From the NCBI GenBank assembly GCA_039583875.1, contig CM077151.1, forward strand, positions 27,666,390 through 27,730,389: a stretch of DNA of 64,000 nucleotides, read 5' to 3'. The notes below the pieces were generated by a model. It had not been told where the DNA came from and searched no databases. It was given only the letters and a program-made list of their open reading frames with translations. The position numbers and the translations under genes are program-made. The DNA is from Platanthera guangdongensis. Its lineage: Eukaryota; Streptophyta; Magnoliopsida; Asparagales; Orchidaceae. Positions 1-10,300 of the stretch are shown in pieces (position 1 is the first letter of the stretch; each line of letters starts with the position of its first letter).

Positions 1-976
1 GCGCCCAAAAAGCCTTGGGCCAATAGAAAAAGCCACGCCGGGGGTAAAGGGGGAATTTCCCCCGATGGCAAGAGTAAAACTGCAAGGGACAAGGGCGAGA
101 CCGCGGCCTCCGACCGTCCTCGCCCCGCCAGGCCGCCGACGAGAGGCGCGGGCGACCCTGGCCCCCCCGGCCGGTCTCCTCCGCCCCGTAGGCCGCCGCA
201 AGAAAGGCGCGGGCGAGACTGGCCCCCGGCCGGTACTCGCCCCGCTAGGCCGCCGAACAAGAAGAGGCGCGGGCGAGACCCCGGCCCCCGGCCGGTCTCG
301 CCCCGTAGGCCGCAGAACAAGAAGAGGCGCGGGCGACCCTGGCCCCCGCCGGTCTGCCCCCAGGCCGCAAATCAAGAAGAGGCGCAGGCGAGACCCTGGC
401 CCCCGGCCGGTCTCGCCCCGAGCCTGGCTAGAAGAGGGCGGAACCCTGGCCCCGGCCGTCTCGCCCCGCTAGGCCGGAGCTAGAAGAGGCGCGGGCGGAC
501 TTGGCCCCCGGCCGGTCTCGCCCCGCTAGGCCCACTAGAAGAGGCGCGGGCGAGACCCTGGCCCCCGGCCGGTCTCGCCCCGCTAGGCCGCCGAACAAGA
601 AGAGGCGCGGGCAACCCTGGCCCCGGCCGGTCTACCCAGCCACCAGCTAGAAGAGGCGCGGGCGAGCCTGGCCCCCGGCGGAATCGTCTCGGAGCTAGAA
701 GAGGCGCGGGCGAACCCTGGCCCCCGCCGGTCTCGCCCCGCTACCGCTGAACAAGTTCGAGATTGGGCTGCGACCTGGCGGCCAGGCGGCTTGCGGCCTG
801 GCGGCCTGGGCGGCTTGCGGCGGCTTGCCGAGCGCCTTGGGGGGAGAAATATTTTCTCCCCCTACTAGTATGTCTTTCAGTTCACACAAAATTGGCCCCT
901 AGGAGTGCAAAACCCCAAAAAGCTTAAAAACTTGCACCTTGTTTTGGCCCACTCTCCGCGAATACGGGGTTGTACA
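1..976 (-). repeat. 3' LTR (partial) of the gag-protease gypsy element
   Basis: The outer part matches the other LTR: the GCCCAAAAAGCCTTGGGCC block at 3-22 matches about 4933, and the CCAAAAAGCTTAAAAAC...GAATACGGGGTTGTACA block at 914-976 matches 6027-6089. The centre is a different GC-rich tandem array. Similarity outside the array is clearly imperfect by eye, which is unusual for two LTRs of one insertion. Confidence 0.65.
88..745. repeat. GC-rich tandem array, about 61 bp unit, inside the 3' LTR
   Basis: About ten degenerate copies of a unit built on GGCGCGGGCGAGACC, CTGGCCCCCGGCCGGTCTCG and CCCCGCTAGGCCGCC-GAACAAGAAGA. Units vary by small deletions. The array gives open frames without protein character. 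Confidence 0.8.
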
Positions 977-1109
977 CAATGCGCTCTTTTTCGAGGCCTG
1001 GCACAAGCTCGAAAGAAACATCCAACCCAACATTCGCGAGTGTAACTCCCCTCGGGGTCAACCGCCATGAGCTAAGCCTGGGTGGCGGACCTCCTTGTTG
1101 GGGAAAACA

Positions 1110-2275
1110 CTAGTCTCCACGAGAGATCAACCTACCCAGCCAGCTAGTGGGAGCCTGGCGAGCGGAATCGTCTCGGAGCTGAGGACTGGGGCTAGCCTCC
1201 ACGAGAGATCAACCTACCCAGCCAGCTAGTGGGAGCCTGGCGGCGGAATCGTCATCGGAGCAAAGGACTTGGGCTACCACGAGAGATCAACCTACCCAGC
1301 CAGCTAGTGGGAGAGCCTGACACGGAATCTATCTCGCGAAGCAAGGGACTTGGCCTCCACGAGAGATCAACCTGCCCTGCCAGCTAGTGAGAGCCTGGCG
1401 CGGAATCTATCATCGGAGCTAGGACTTGGCTAGCCTCCACGAGAGATCAACCTACCCAGCCAGCTAGTGGAGCCTGGCAGGAATCTATCTCGGCTAAGGG
1501 ACTTAGCCTCCACGAGAGATCAACCTGCCCCTGCCAGCTAGTGAGAGCCTGAGGAATCTATCTCGGAGCTAAGGGGCTAGCCTCCACGAGAGATCAACCT
1601 ACCCAGCCAGCTAGTGGGAGCCTGACAGCGGCGGAATCATCATCGGAGCTAAGGACTTGGGCTACCACGAGAGATCAACCTACCCAGCCAGCTAGTGGGA
1701 GCCTGAAGCCTGACAGCGGAATCTATCATCGGAGCAAAGGGACTTGGGCTACCACGAGAGATCAACCTACCCAGCCAGCTAGTGGGAGCCTGGCGGCGGA
1801 ATCGTCATCGGAGCTAAGGACTTCGGGCTACCACGAGAGATCAACCTACCCAGCCAGCTAGTGGGAGCCTGGCGGCGGAATAGTCATCGGAGCTGAGGGA
1901 CTTGGGCTACCACGAGAGATCAACCTACCCAGCCAGCTAGTGGGAGCCTGGCGGCGGAGATCCATCGGAGCTGAGGACTTGGGCTACCACGGAATCAACC
2001 TACCCAGCCAGCTATCTCTGGCGGCTATCATCGGAGGGACTTGGCTACCCGAGAGATCAACCTACCCAGCCAGCTAGTGGGAGCCTGGCGGCGGAATCGT
2101 TATCGGAGCAAAGGACTTGGGCTACCACGAGAGATCAACCTACCCAGCCACTAGTGGGAGCCTGGAGGCGGAATCGTCATCGGAGCAAAGGACTTGGGCT
2201 ACCACGAGAGATCAACCTACCCAGCCAGCTAGTGGGAGCCTGGCGGCGGAATCGTCATCGGAGCTGAGGGACTAA
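1110..2275. repeat. About 78 bp tandem repeat, roughly 15 copies, interior of gypsy element
   Basis: Each unit carries CACGAGAGATCAACCTACCC, AGCCAGCTAGTGGGAGCCTGG, then a variable GCGGAATCGTCATCGGAGC and a GGACTTGG spacer. Copies begin near 1120, 1200, 1278, 1360, 1438, 1515 and on to 2206. Sites such as 1987 and 2040 hold truncated units. It lies between the protease remnant and the 3' LTR, where tandem arrays are known in several plant gypsy lineages. Confidence 0.9.
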
Positions 2276-2329
2276 GCTACACAATCAAATCATACCAAAT
2301 CCTACATCCTCAAACGGGAAAATAGATGG

Positions 2330-4560
2330 GTTACATGATCCCCCCGACTCAGCTGTTCGGGGGCTGGACTCAATACAACATAAGAAGAATACAGGACTCT
2401 ACCCGGGACGAGGCTTCTTCAGGGGGTCTGGGCCCGGTGGTCGCCATCCGCTTCCTGCTCGCGCCGGACACTTCCATCCTGCTCAGGCTCTCCATGATCT
2501 TCTCCATCTCCTCTGCCTTGGCCATCCAAGAGATGGTGTTGACGGCCGTGACGTAGCACTGCCTTGCCATCCTTGAGTCTCCCTTGACTCTGACCTGGAT
2601 CCCCCCTGAGCTGAACTTGAGGCATTGGTGGAATGAAGACGGCACGCAACGGAAGCGCTGATGAGGGGTCTTCCGAAGATGGCGCTGTAGCTACTTGGAG
2701 CGTCAAAAATGACGAACGGGCAGTTCCTCGAGACTCCTCCCAATTTTACTTGGAGCCCACTCCACCCTCGACCTCCTTCCTCTCCCCTGAGAATCCGAAC
2801 AGGGTCCATCCGAGGCCAACACCCTCCTTGGCTCTACTTTCATCTCATCAAACGCCTTCTTGAAAATGACGTTGACGGAGCTTCCGTTGTCAACCAAGAT
2901 CCGGGAGACGGTGTAGCCTTCGATGGCCGTCTGGACGACCAGCGCATCGCAGAACGGATCCTCATGATCTGGCAGGTCCTTCACCGAGAAGGTGATCTTC
3001 TCCTCTGGGGCGGGGTCTGGGAGGTTGAGGCGACGCTTCTCCGGTACATGACATGGAGGCTAGCCTTCCGAGTGGCCTCAACCCCCACTCCACCGTGGAT
3101 CACTCCTATGCTACCTCGGGTTCCCACGTCGACCCGGTCCTCGCATATATCATCACCCCTTCTCCGGGTAGAACCTCTTCTACTCGTACCGCGGCTGCGG
3201 CTGCGCAGGGCCTCTCGCCCCCCTCACTTCCAAGAATTCGGGCAGGTAGCCGTGGCGTGCCCCTCCACCTGGTGGAAGTCGCAGTACGGTAGCGCTCCTC
3301 CCCTCTTTCGGCGGGCTGGACGCTCCCTCCTGTTACCTCTTCCCCCTCCTATCGCCAATGCTTGTTGTGGAGGGTAAGAGTTGCCTTGGGGCTGCCTCTG
3401 GAAGTTGTACCTCCCTTGGCCCCCATGGTATTTCCCCCCCTTGGATGAGAGCTCTTCCTGGACCTTGGGCAGGTCCCCCTGTTGCCTCCAGCCTGGTTCC
3501 GGACCCTCCTGTCCTTGGAACCCGAGCTCTGTGATCCTCTCTCCTTCTTCCTTCCTGATGCCTTGAGCCACCCTGCTCCTTTGACTCCACCTCCGTCAAC
3601 TTTTCCAACCTCTTGACGAACACCGGTTGGCCGCCTCCATGGCTATCTCCTCTGCCGCCCTTTCCATCAGCTCCTCGAAGGAAAGGGGGGCCTTCCGGGT
3701 CAAGCTCATCTTGAAGAAGCCTTCCTTCAGCCCAACGGTGAAGGCCATCTGGAGAGCATACCCTGGCATCTCCTGGACCTCCAAGATCTCCTCTTGGAAC
3801 CTGTCTACGTAGCGGCCAGCGACTCCTCGGCCCCCTGCCTTATCAGGAAGATGGACTCAGGACTCCTCTTCCGCTTCTTGGAGGTGGAGAAGCGGAGCTG
3901 GAAGCTTTGGCTCAAGTCCTCGAACCCGTAGATGACCTCGGAGGAGTTGATGGAACCAGTCCCTTGCCTTCTCCTTCAGAGTGATCGCGAAGAGGCGACA
4001 CTTGAAGGCATCCGTCATCGGTCTGATGGAGACGGCATCCTCGAACCACTGCAGATGCTGGACGGGGTCATCCTTCCCCGTATAGTAAGCCATGTCTGGC
4101 TCTCTGAACCCCTCGGAACGGAGCTGAGATGATCAGCTCGCTGAAGGGTGACCCCTAAGGGGTGGTCTTGCCACCTCCACTCGCGCGACCTGCTCGCCTT
4201 GAAGGTTGGCACTCGCCGGCTGGAGAACAGCTCCCGGCCGGTGAGGTCTCGCTCGACCCCATCGCCCATCCTCTCCTTCCCTGGCCTTCTTCCTGGTGCG
4301 CTTCCCTCTCCCCCCGCTGGGGTCATCTCGCCTAGACCCCTGGGAGTCGACTCGTCGAGGGGGGGAGCTAGCTCCTGGTTGGTCGGGGTGGAGCTGCCAC
4401 CCTGAGGAGCGATGCTTCGCAGCATCTCCATGATGCCCTGGATGGAGGCCATGAACTCTTGCCTCCCAACAAAGGGTCCTGGGGTGGGGAGCTCGCCGAG
4501 GTCATCACTACCTCCTTGACCTCCGTCATGACACTCTCTCAAGATCTTCTGTGCTGGTCA
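2330..4560 (-). pseudogene. Gypsy gag-protease remnant, multiply frameshifted
   Basis: Read on the minus strand, homology is collinear over several frames. The gag N-terminus is at 4542-4100. A capsid segment with DDPVQHLQWFEDAV and KARDWFHQL lies at 4093-3940. A segment with GYALQMAFTVGLKEGFF lies at 3784-3620. A Cys/His stretch YCDFHQVEGHATATC lies near 3260-3230. Protease with RILVDNGSSVNVIF lies near 2900, followed by FVIFDAPSSYSAIFGRP at about 2700 and KFSSGGIQVRVKGDSRMARQCYV at about 2600-2540. The VDNGSS active-site motif replaces the more usual VDSGSS. At least four frame changes break it, so it is a pseudogene. Nothing downstream resembles RT or integrase. Confidence 0.75.
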
Positions 4561-4585
4561 CTCTCCACGCTCACCCGCACCAAAA

Positions 4586-6089
4586 TGTTGAAACCAGAAA
4601 CCTGGTCTCTCGTGGAGTTCGTCCCTCGGGGAAGGGGTGACCTCACACCTACTACACTCGAGAGAACGTCACGGACCAAAGGATCAAGAAACTAGGAACA
4701 GACCCTCGGCTCTAGCGCGGAGGTCCCACCTCACACCCGGAAGGCTACCTGAGCACTTCCCCTCCCTAGCCAATGCTCGAGCTAGGATGCCTTGGAGAGC
4801 TCTCTCAACTCTACCAAGAAGAAGCTAGGGGAGGAGAAAACTAAGAAAGCAGATCCCTCTCCAAGGCACCCAAGGAGGTCTATTTATAGTTTTTCCAAGT
4901 CCTGGGGGTAAAAATGACCAAAATACCCCTACGCCCAAAAAGCCTTGGGCCAATAGGAAACGCCCACGCCGGGGGCAGAGCGGTAAAACGCCTCCAAGGG
5001 TACAGCGGTAAAAGCACGCCGCCAACACCCCCCCCCAAACACCCGAGACGGCCCCAGGCCGCCGGTCAGGCCGCGAGCAGCCGCCCGGGCGAGCGCCAGG
5101 CCGCGAGCAGCCGCTCGGGCGAGACAGGCTGCTGGCCGTCTCGCCCGCGAGCAGACCGCTCGGGCGAGCGCCAGGCCGAGGCCGCCTCGCCGCGAGCAGG
5201 CTGCTCGGCGCGAGCGCCAGGCCGCGGCCGCCTCGCCGCGAGCAGGCCGCTCGGGCGAGCGCCAGGCCGAGGCCGCCTCGCCGCGAGCAGGCCGCTCGGG
5301 CGAGCGCCAGGCCGCGGCCGCCTCGCCGCGAGCAGGCCGCTCGGGCGAGCGCCAGGCCGAGGCCGCCTCGCCGCGAGCAGGCCGCTCGGGCAAGCGCCAG
5401 GCCGCGGCCGCCTCGCCGCGAGCAGGCCGCTCGGGCGAGCGCCAGGCCGCGGCCGCCTCGCCGCGAGCAGGCCGCTCGGGCGAGCGCCAGGCCGCGGCCG
5501 CCTCGCCGCGAGCAGGCCGCTCGGCGAGCGCCAGGCCGCGGCCGCCTCGCCGCGAGCAGGCCGCTCGGGCGAGCGCCAGGCCGCGCCGCCTCGCCGCGAG
5601 CAGGCCGCTCGGGCGAGCGCCAGGCCGCGGCCGCCTCGCCGCGAGCAGGCCGCTCGGGCGAGCGCCAGGCCGCGGCCGCCTCGCCGCGGCAGGCCGCTCG
5701 GGCGAGCGCCACCCGCGGCCTGCCTCGCCCGCGAGCAGGCCGCTCGGGCGAGCGCCAGGCCGCGGCCGCCTCGCCCGCGAGCAGCTGCTCGGGCGAGCGC
5801 CAGGCCGCGGCCGCCTCGCCCGCGAGCAGGCCGCTCGGGCGAGCGCCAGGCTGCGGCCGCCTCGCCTGCCCCTACCACAGACTCAACCCCGGCCGGGCGG
5901 GTGCTGGCCAGCTTGCCGCACCCGCCCTCCCAACAGAGGGGCCATTGGGGGAAGCCAATTCTTCCTCCCCCTAATAGTATGTTCTAAGCCAGAGCCAAAA
6001 TTGGCCACCGAGAGTTCAAAATCTCCAAAAAGCTTAAAAACGGGTTTGACTTATTTCGGGTCCGCTCTTCGCGAATACGGGGTTGTACA
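4586..6089 (-). repeat. 5' LTR (about 1504 bp) of the gag-protease gypsy element
   Basis: On the plus strand it runs TGTTGAAACC...GTTGTACA, with TG/CA ends. The primer-binding-like site abuts its inner end. The middle is a 45 bp tandem array. The outer end is followed by GCCGG, a possible TSD that cannot be tested because the partner lies outside the window. Confidence 0.65.
5090..5872. repeat. 45 bp GC-rich tandem array inside the 5' LTR
   Basis: About 17 copies of a 45 bp unit containing CGCGAGCAGGCCGCTCGGGC, GAGCGCCAGG and CCGCGGCCGCCTCGC. The unit is a multiple of three without stops, so it opens long frames on both strands that are not genes. Its unit length and sequence differ from the array in the partner LTR. 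Confidence 0.9.
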
Positions 6090-6740
6090 GCCGGCGGAAG
6101 AAGAAATAAAAGGAGAACGATGGTTGAGGCTCCTGGCAGATCTGGAAGGAAGGCAACACAGGTCGAGACTCAACGACGAGTTTGAATCGGCGGAAGTGGC
6201 AGCGGGCGTCGGCGGATCTCCGGTCGGAGCAGGCTAGCGATTTGGAGTAGTGGCAGCAGGCATCGGCGGGCAGAGGAGCTGGTCGGGAGGAGAACGATGG
6301 CGAACTGCGCGAATCGGGAGGGGACAATGGCGAACAGCTTGGGCGGAGATGGCACTGGAGGCGCTGTTTCTGTTCTGAAATTCGCGGTGTGAAACTCTCA
6401 AAACGCCCTGCCAAACAAAGCCTAAATAAAAATCAAAATTGATAAATTTAAATAAATGAGGAGCGCAATTTAGAGGAGAGTAGATGTGACCACAAATATC
6501 GACCCGTAACTTTGACCACGAGTCTCCGTTAGTGAGGATTTTGATTTCTATGTGCGGCGTTCCTTTCGTTGAAAAATTGTAGAGATTGGCACGGAAGGAA
6601 AGTGGAAACTATACAGCTCAACGCCAGCGCAGCGTTGGACGTGGTCCCGTGGACGGTTGGGATTCCGTCTATTTTGTGCGCCTCCGCCTCCGCCGCCGCC
6701 GCCCAGCCGTTGATTTATTTCTCTTTTAATACCAACTGGA
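6090..6740. other. Intergenic stretch between gypsy element and 14-3-3 gene
   Basis: No convincing gene is seen. CCAAACAAAGCCTAA at 6401-6425 looks like one terminal end of a MITE of the GGCTTTGTTTGG type, but I see no matching left end. This interval includes the upstream region of the 14-3-3 gene. Confidence 0.5.
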
Positions 6741-6762
6741 TTTATAATATATATATATAATA
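6741..6762 (+). promoter_or_regulatory. Possible TATA region of the 14-3-3 gene
   Basis: A TTTATAATATATATATATAA run lies about 155-175 bp upstream of the ATG. A pyrimidine-rich leader (CTCTTT, CCTTTCCCCTCCTCTCC) follows at 6805-6900, as is common in plant 5' UTRs. The placement is an inference from composition only. Confidence 0.35.
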
Positions 6763-6915
6763 CCATATTTATATTTTATTGAAAATAAGGCGTTCCCTTT
6801 ATTCTGAGCCCTCTTTAAAAACCGTTCCCTCTTTCTTCACCCTTTCCCCTCCTCTCCGCCGCCTCCCCTCCCCAGATCCCTTCCCTTGTTCATCTCCTCT
6901 TTTCCGGCAACGGCG

Positions 6916-7392
6916 ATGGCGGGAACCAGGGAAGAAAACGTCTACTTGGCGAAGCTCGCAGAGCAGGCCGAAAGGTACGAAGAGATGGTGGAGTTCACAG
7001 AGAAGGTTGCTGCTGCGACTGACAAGGAAGAGCTCACCGTCGAGGAGCGCAACCTCCTTTCCGTTGCTTACAAGAACGTGATCGGCGCCCGACGTGCCTC
7101 GTGGAGGATCGTATCGTCGATCGAGCAGAAGGAGGAAAGCCGCGGGAATGAGGATCACGTCGCCGCGATCAAGGAGTACAGGGGTAAGATCGAGACGGAG
7201 CTTGATGGCATATGCAAGGGCATCCTCAAGCTTCTCGATTCTCACCTCATCCCATCCGCCTCCGCCAGCGACTCCAAAGTTTTCTATCTCAAGATGAAAG
7301 GCGACTACCATCGGTATCTGTCTGAGTTCAAGACGGGATCCGATCGCAAGGAAGCCGCCGAGAGCACCCTTAACGCCTACAAGTCTGCTCAG
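6916..7392 (+). CDS. 14-3-3 exon 1
   Basis: 159 codons from [10 protein letters not shown] to NAYKSAQ, ending CTCAG|GTCTGC. It carries the dimerisation helices and the basic half of the phosphopeptide groove. Confidence 0.92.
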
Positions 7393-10300
7393 GTCTGCCA
7401 CGCCTTCTCTTCTGGTTCTCTCCTCTGGTTATTTTCAGATCTGATATATTATACATGCCTCTTCCGCACAGATCTGTGCTGTATATGAATTTCTCTGTTA
7501 TTAGGGTTTTATTGATTTGGATCTAATGTGTAGGATATTGCAACGGCGGAACTGGCGCCTACTCACCCGATCAGGCTGGGGCTTGCTCTTAATTTCTCGG
7601 TGTTTTACTACGAGATCTTGAATTCTCCCGATCGGGCTTGCACGCTTGCGAAGCAGGTACTGTTTTGAAATTTGTTTAATTATTATTTTTTTCCATCATT
7701 TCTATTTGGAATTATAGCTTCTTTTATTCGAATTGCATTGGTGCTTCATTCCGCTTTGAACTTGTTTCCTTTTTGCTACTTAGCTCTTTAATTTGAAATT
7801 TAAAAAGGAAGATCTTTGGGTCGGATTTTACTTTTTTTTCTTTCTTTTCCTCTGTTTTGGTTCTTTAATTATTTTAATTAATAATAATAGTTTGATGAAT
7901 TTATATTGTTACTACACCCTAATTATTGTCTTTGTTTTTCTCGCTCTAATAAGATTTGGGTTCATTATTTAGCTAAAAAATGCTTAAAGTTCGTTACTTT
8001 TTGGTGTTTCATTCCTCTTAATGCTTAGAAGAAATCAAAAAAATAATTTACACATCTTTATTTAGATTTGCTTTTGCTACTACTCCCGGATATTTAGGCG
8101 GATATATTGGTGGAGGATGGTCAAAATCAGAAATAGGGAGAAATGTTGACTTACTAGTATGCTGATAGTGATCCTCCCCCATCTTAAGCTTGATTTGTGT
8201 CTTTCATGATCAATGAAGTTCAAGTCGCTTGATCTCACGTAGGCTTTGTTTATTTTGATTACTAAAGATGAACACAAAATAAAGAGTTTGTTTTTAATGA
8301 ATAATTGTTAGTCTACTTCCTTGCAACCAATGCACAAAATATCTAATGGAGTCAATTTGTGTTGAATTTTTTTGTTGGATTTGCTCCTTGAGGAAAATAA
8401 GTGGAGAGAAATAAGGAGGGAAGCAAATAATGACAGTGAAACAAGTGAGAAAAGTGAGAGTGAGGAGACATAATTATATAAAGAGAGAAAATAGGAGATA
8501 ATGCTAATTGCAAGTAATTGTGTGAATACAAGAGGTAAGTTTGGTGATGTCACAATATCATTACTGCCTCTAGAAGAAGATAATCGACAGCGAAGATCTT
8601 TACGGAAGTATTTTTGGCATTTATGTCCTTGGGCATGTACTGCTCACTAATATACATTTCATAATACTCTAGCATATGTCTTTTGATTAGAGTCTCTTGG
8701 AGGTTTGTTGAAAATTAGCAATGAGATGATTCAGTTTGTTGATTTGTTGCATGATATTATTTTTGTAAAACACTAATTTGTTTTATCTTCCCATTCAAGA
8801 TTGTATCATTATGTCATCCTTGTCGCTTTAGGAGGCATTCATATTTGACATATATTTCCCTTGAAAACATATTTGGTTTCCAAATAACTAGTATCCGGGA
8901 GCAAAGATCATTGAAGATGGGTAATATTGACATTTTTTGGGAAAGATTTTTGATCTTAAATGAAGTAAACTGAAGACATTCTTTACCCAAAGAAATTTGA
9001 TGTATCTCTCTTGAATATAAAAAATGGTATCCATGAACAAAATTTTTTTGGAATCTCTTGGACATAAATATGTTCAAAATTTGTGTTCATCACTTGAAAA
9101 GAATATTAATATTTCCTTCAATCTTTTGCACGAGTAGACCAGAAATATAGTGATAAAAGTTATCATGTATATATAATGTTATGAGAACTGAGAAGCTATC
9201 GACAATGAATAATTCACTATCAATGTGGTTACTAGAGGGAAAAAGAAAAGCTGAGAAGGAAAATGGGGAGTAGAAATCAGAGTAAAAAAGCGAAAAAAAT
9301 GAAATAGATAATTACTCGAAGAATAAGAAGGAAAATGAGCGAAAAATCACTTGGCCTTTTTTTCCTAGTAGGAGCGAGCTATCTATATGTAGTACAAGCT
9401 TTGTGTTGTTCCAGACCAGCATAGTAGATTTTTGACGCAAGCTTGATAGTCCCTCAAAAATCATGTAATTGTTAACTGAGACCTATGTAGCATAAGGAGG
9501 GAAACGTGATACGGGATACAAAACAGATACGAGAAACATGATTTAAAAAAAAGGCTACCATAAACAATTTTAATTTTTTTTAAGGAAGGAGAGTAAGAAA
9601 AAGAAGAATAGGAATACGAAGAAGAAGAGGAAGAAGATGAAGAGGAAGGAGAAGATGAGTAAGAAGAAGAAGAGGAGGTAGAAGAAGAGTAGGAGGTGGA
9701 AGAAGAAGAAGAATGGAAGAGGAGGAGGAAGAGCTTACTAGCAGGGCGGGGTCGAGAGCTGGGAGCGGGATCAGGATTTGGAGCGGGATCTCTAAGTTTC
9801 TTATTTGTTCTTTGATTCGTAATTAATCTTCCACCCATCAAGTGAAGGACTATTTGAAAACAATTGATGCGCCATTCTTTATTTTAGCGATATTTTTTTC
9901 TTTTGTATTGCCGTGTCATGTTAGTAGCCAGTAGGGGAGCCTTGGCGCACCGGTTGAGGCGTTGCTGTGTAACCTTGAGGTCATGTGTTCGAGTCCTGGA
10001 AGCAGTCTCTTGCAAAAATGTAGTGTAAAGTTTGCCTACATTTCACCCTCGTGGCGGGACTCTTCTCCGGACCCTCGTTGCTCGGGAATGCTTTGTACAC
10101 TGGGCTGGCCTTTCTTTTATAGTCGTGTCATGTTGGAGCTACATACTTTTTTCATCATATGTTTGTGGAAATAATACTCAGGTTCTTTGCCATTTCTCAT
10201 TTTGCACTAGATATATTTCTCAAATGAGTTAATATAATTGAGGGTTCTCAGCACATAGCTTTAAATTGTCTTTAAAAGCTTTCATTTCATCATCATGATG

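Larger units (their letters stand above)
1..6089 (-). mobile_element. Non-autonomous Ty3/gypsy LTR element (gag-protease only), truncated at window edge
   Basis: Two homologous flanks (1-976 and 4586-6089) bracket an interior with gag and protease homology read on the minus strand. The 5' LTR on the minus strand begins TGTACAACCCCG at 6089 and ends AACA at 4586, followed by a primer-binding-like TGGTGCGGGTG at about 4583. The interior has no reverse transcriptase, RNase H or integrase. About 1.2 kb between protease and the 3' LTR is tandem repeat instead. Gag-only or gag-protease plants elements of this design depend on relatives for replication. The left end lies outside the window, so the TSD cannot be checked. 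Confidence 0.75.

Noticed and set aside
1110..2275. Regularly spaced repeats resembling a CRISPR array
   Set aside because: The between-repeat parts are diverged copies of one another, not unique spacers; plant retrotransposon context; no cas genes.
4825..5987. Long open frames of up to 357 codons on both strands
   Set aside because: Produced by the 45 bp stop-free GC-rich tandem array of the LTR; low-complexity Arg/Ala/Pro product in every frame.
9461..9841. 126-codon Ser-rich minus-strand frame
   Set aside because: Antisense reading of a GA-rich intronic tract.
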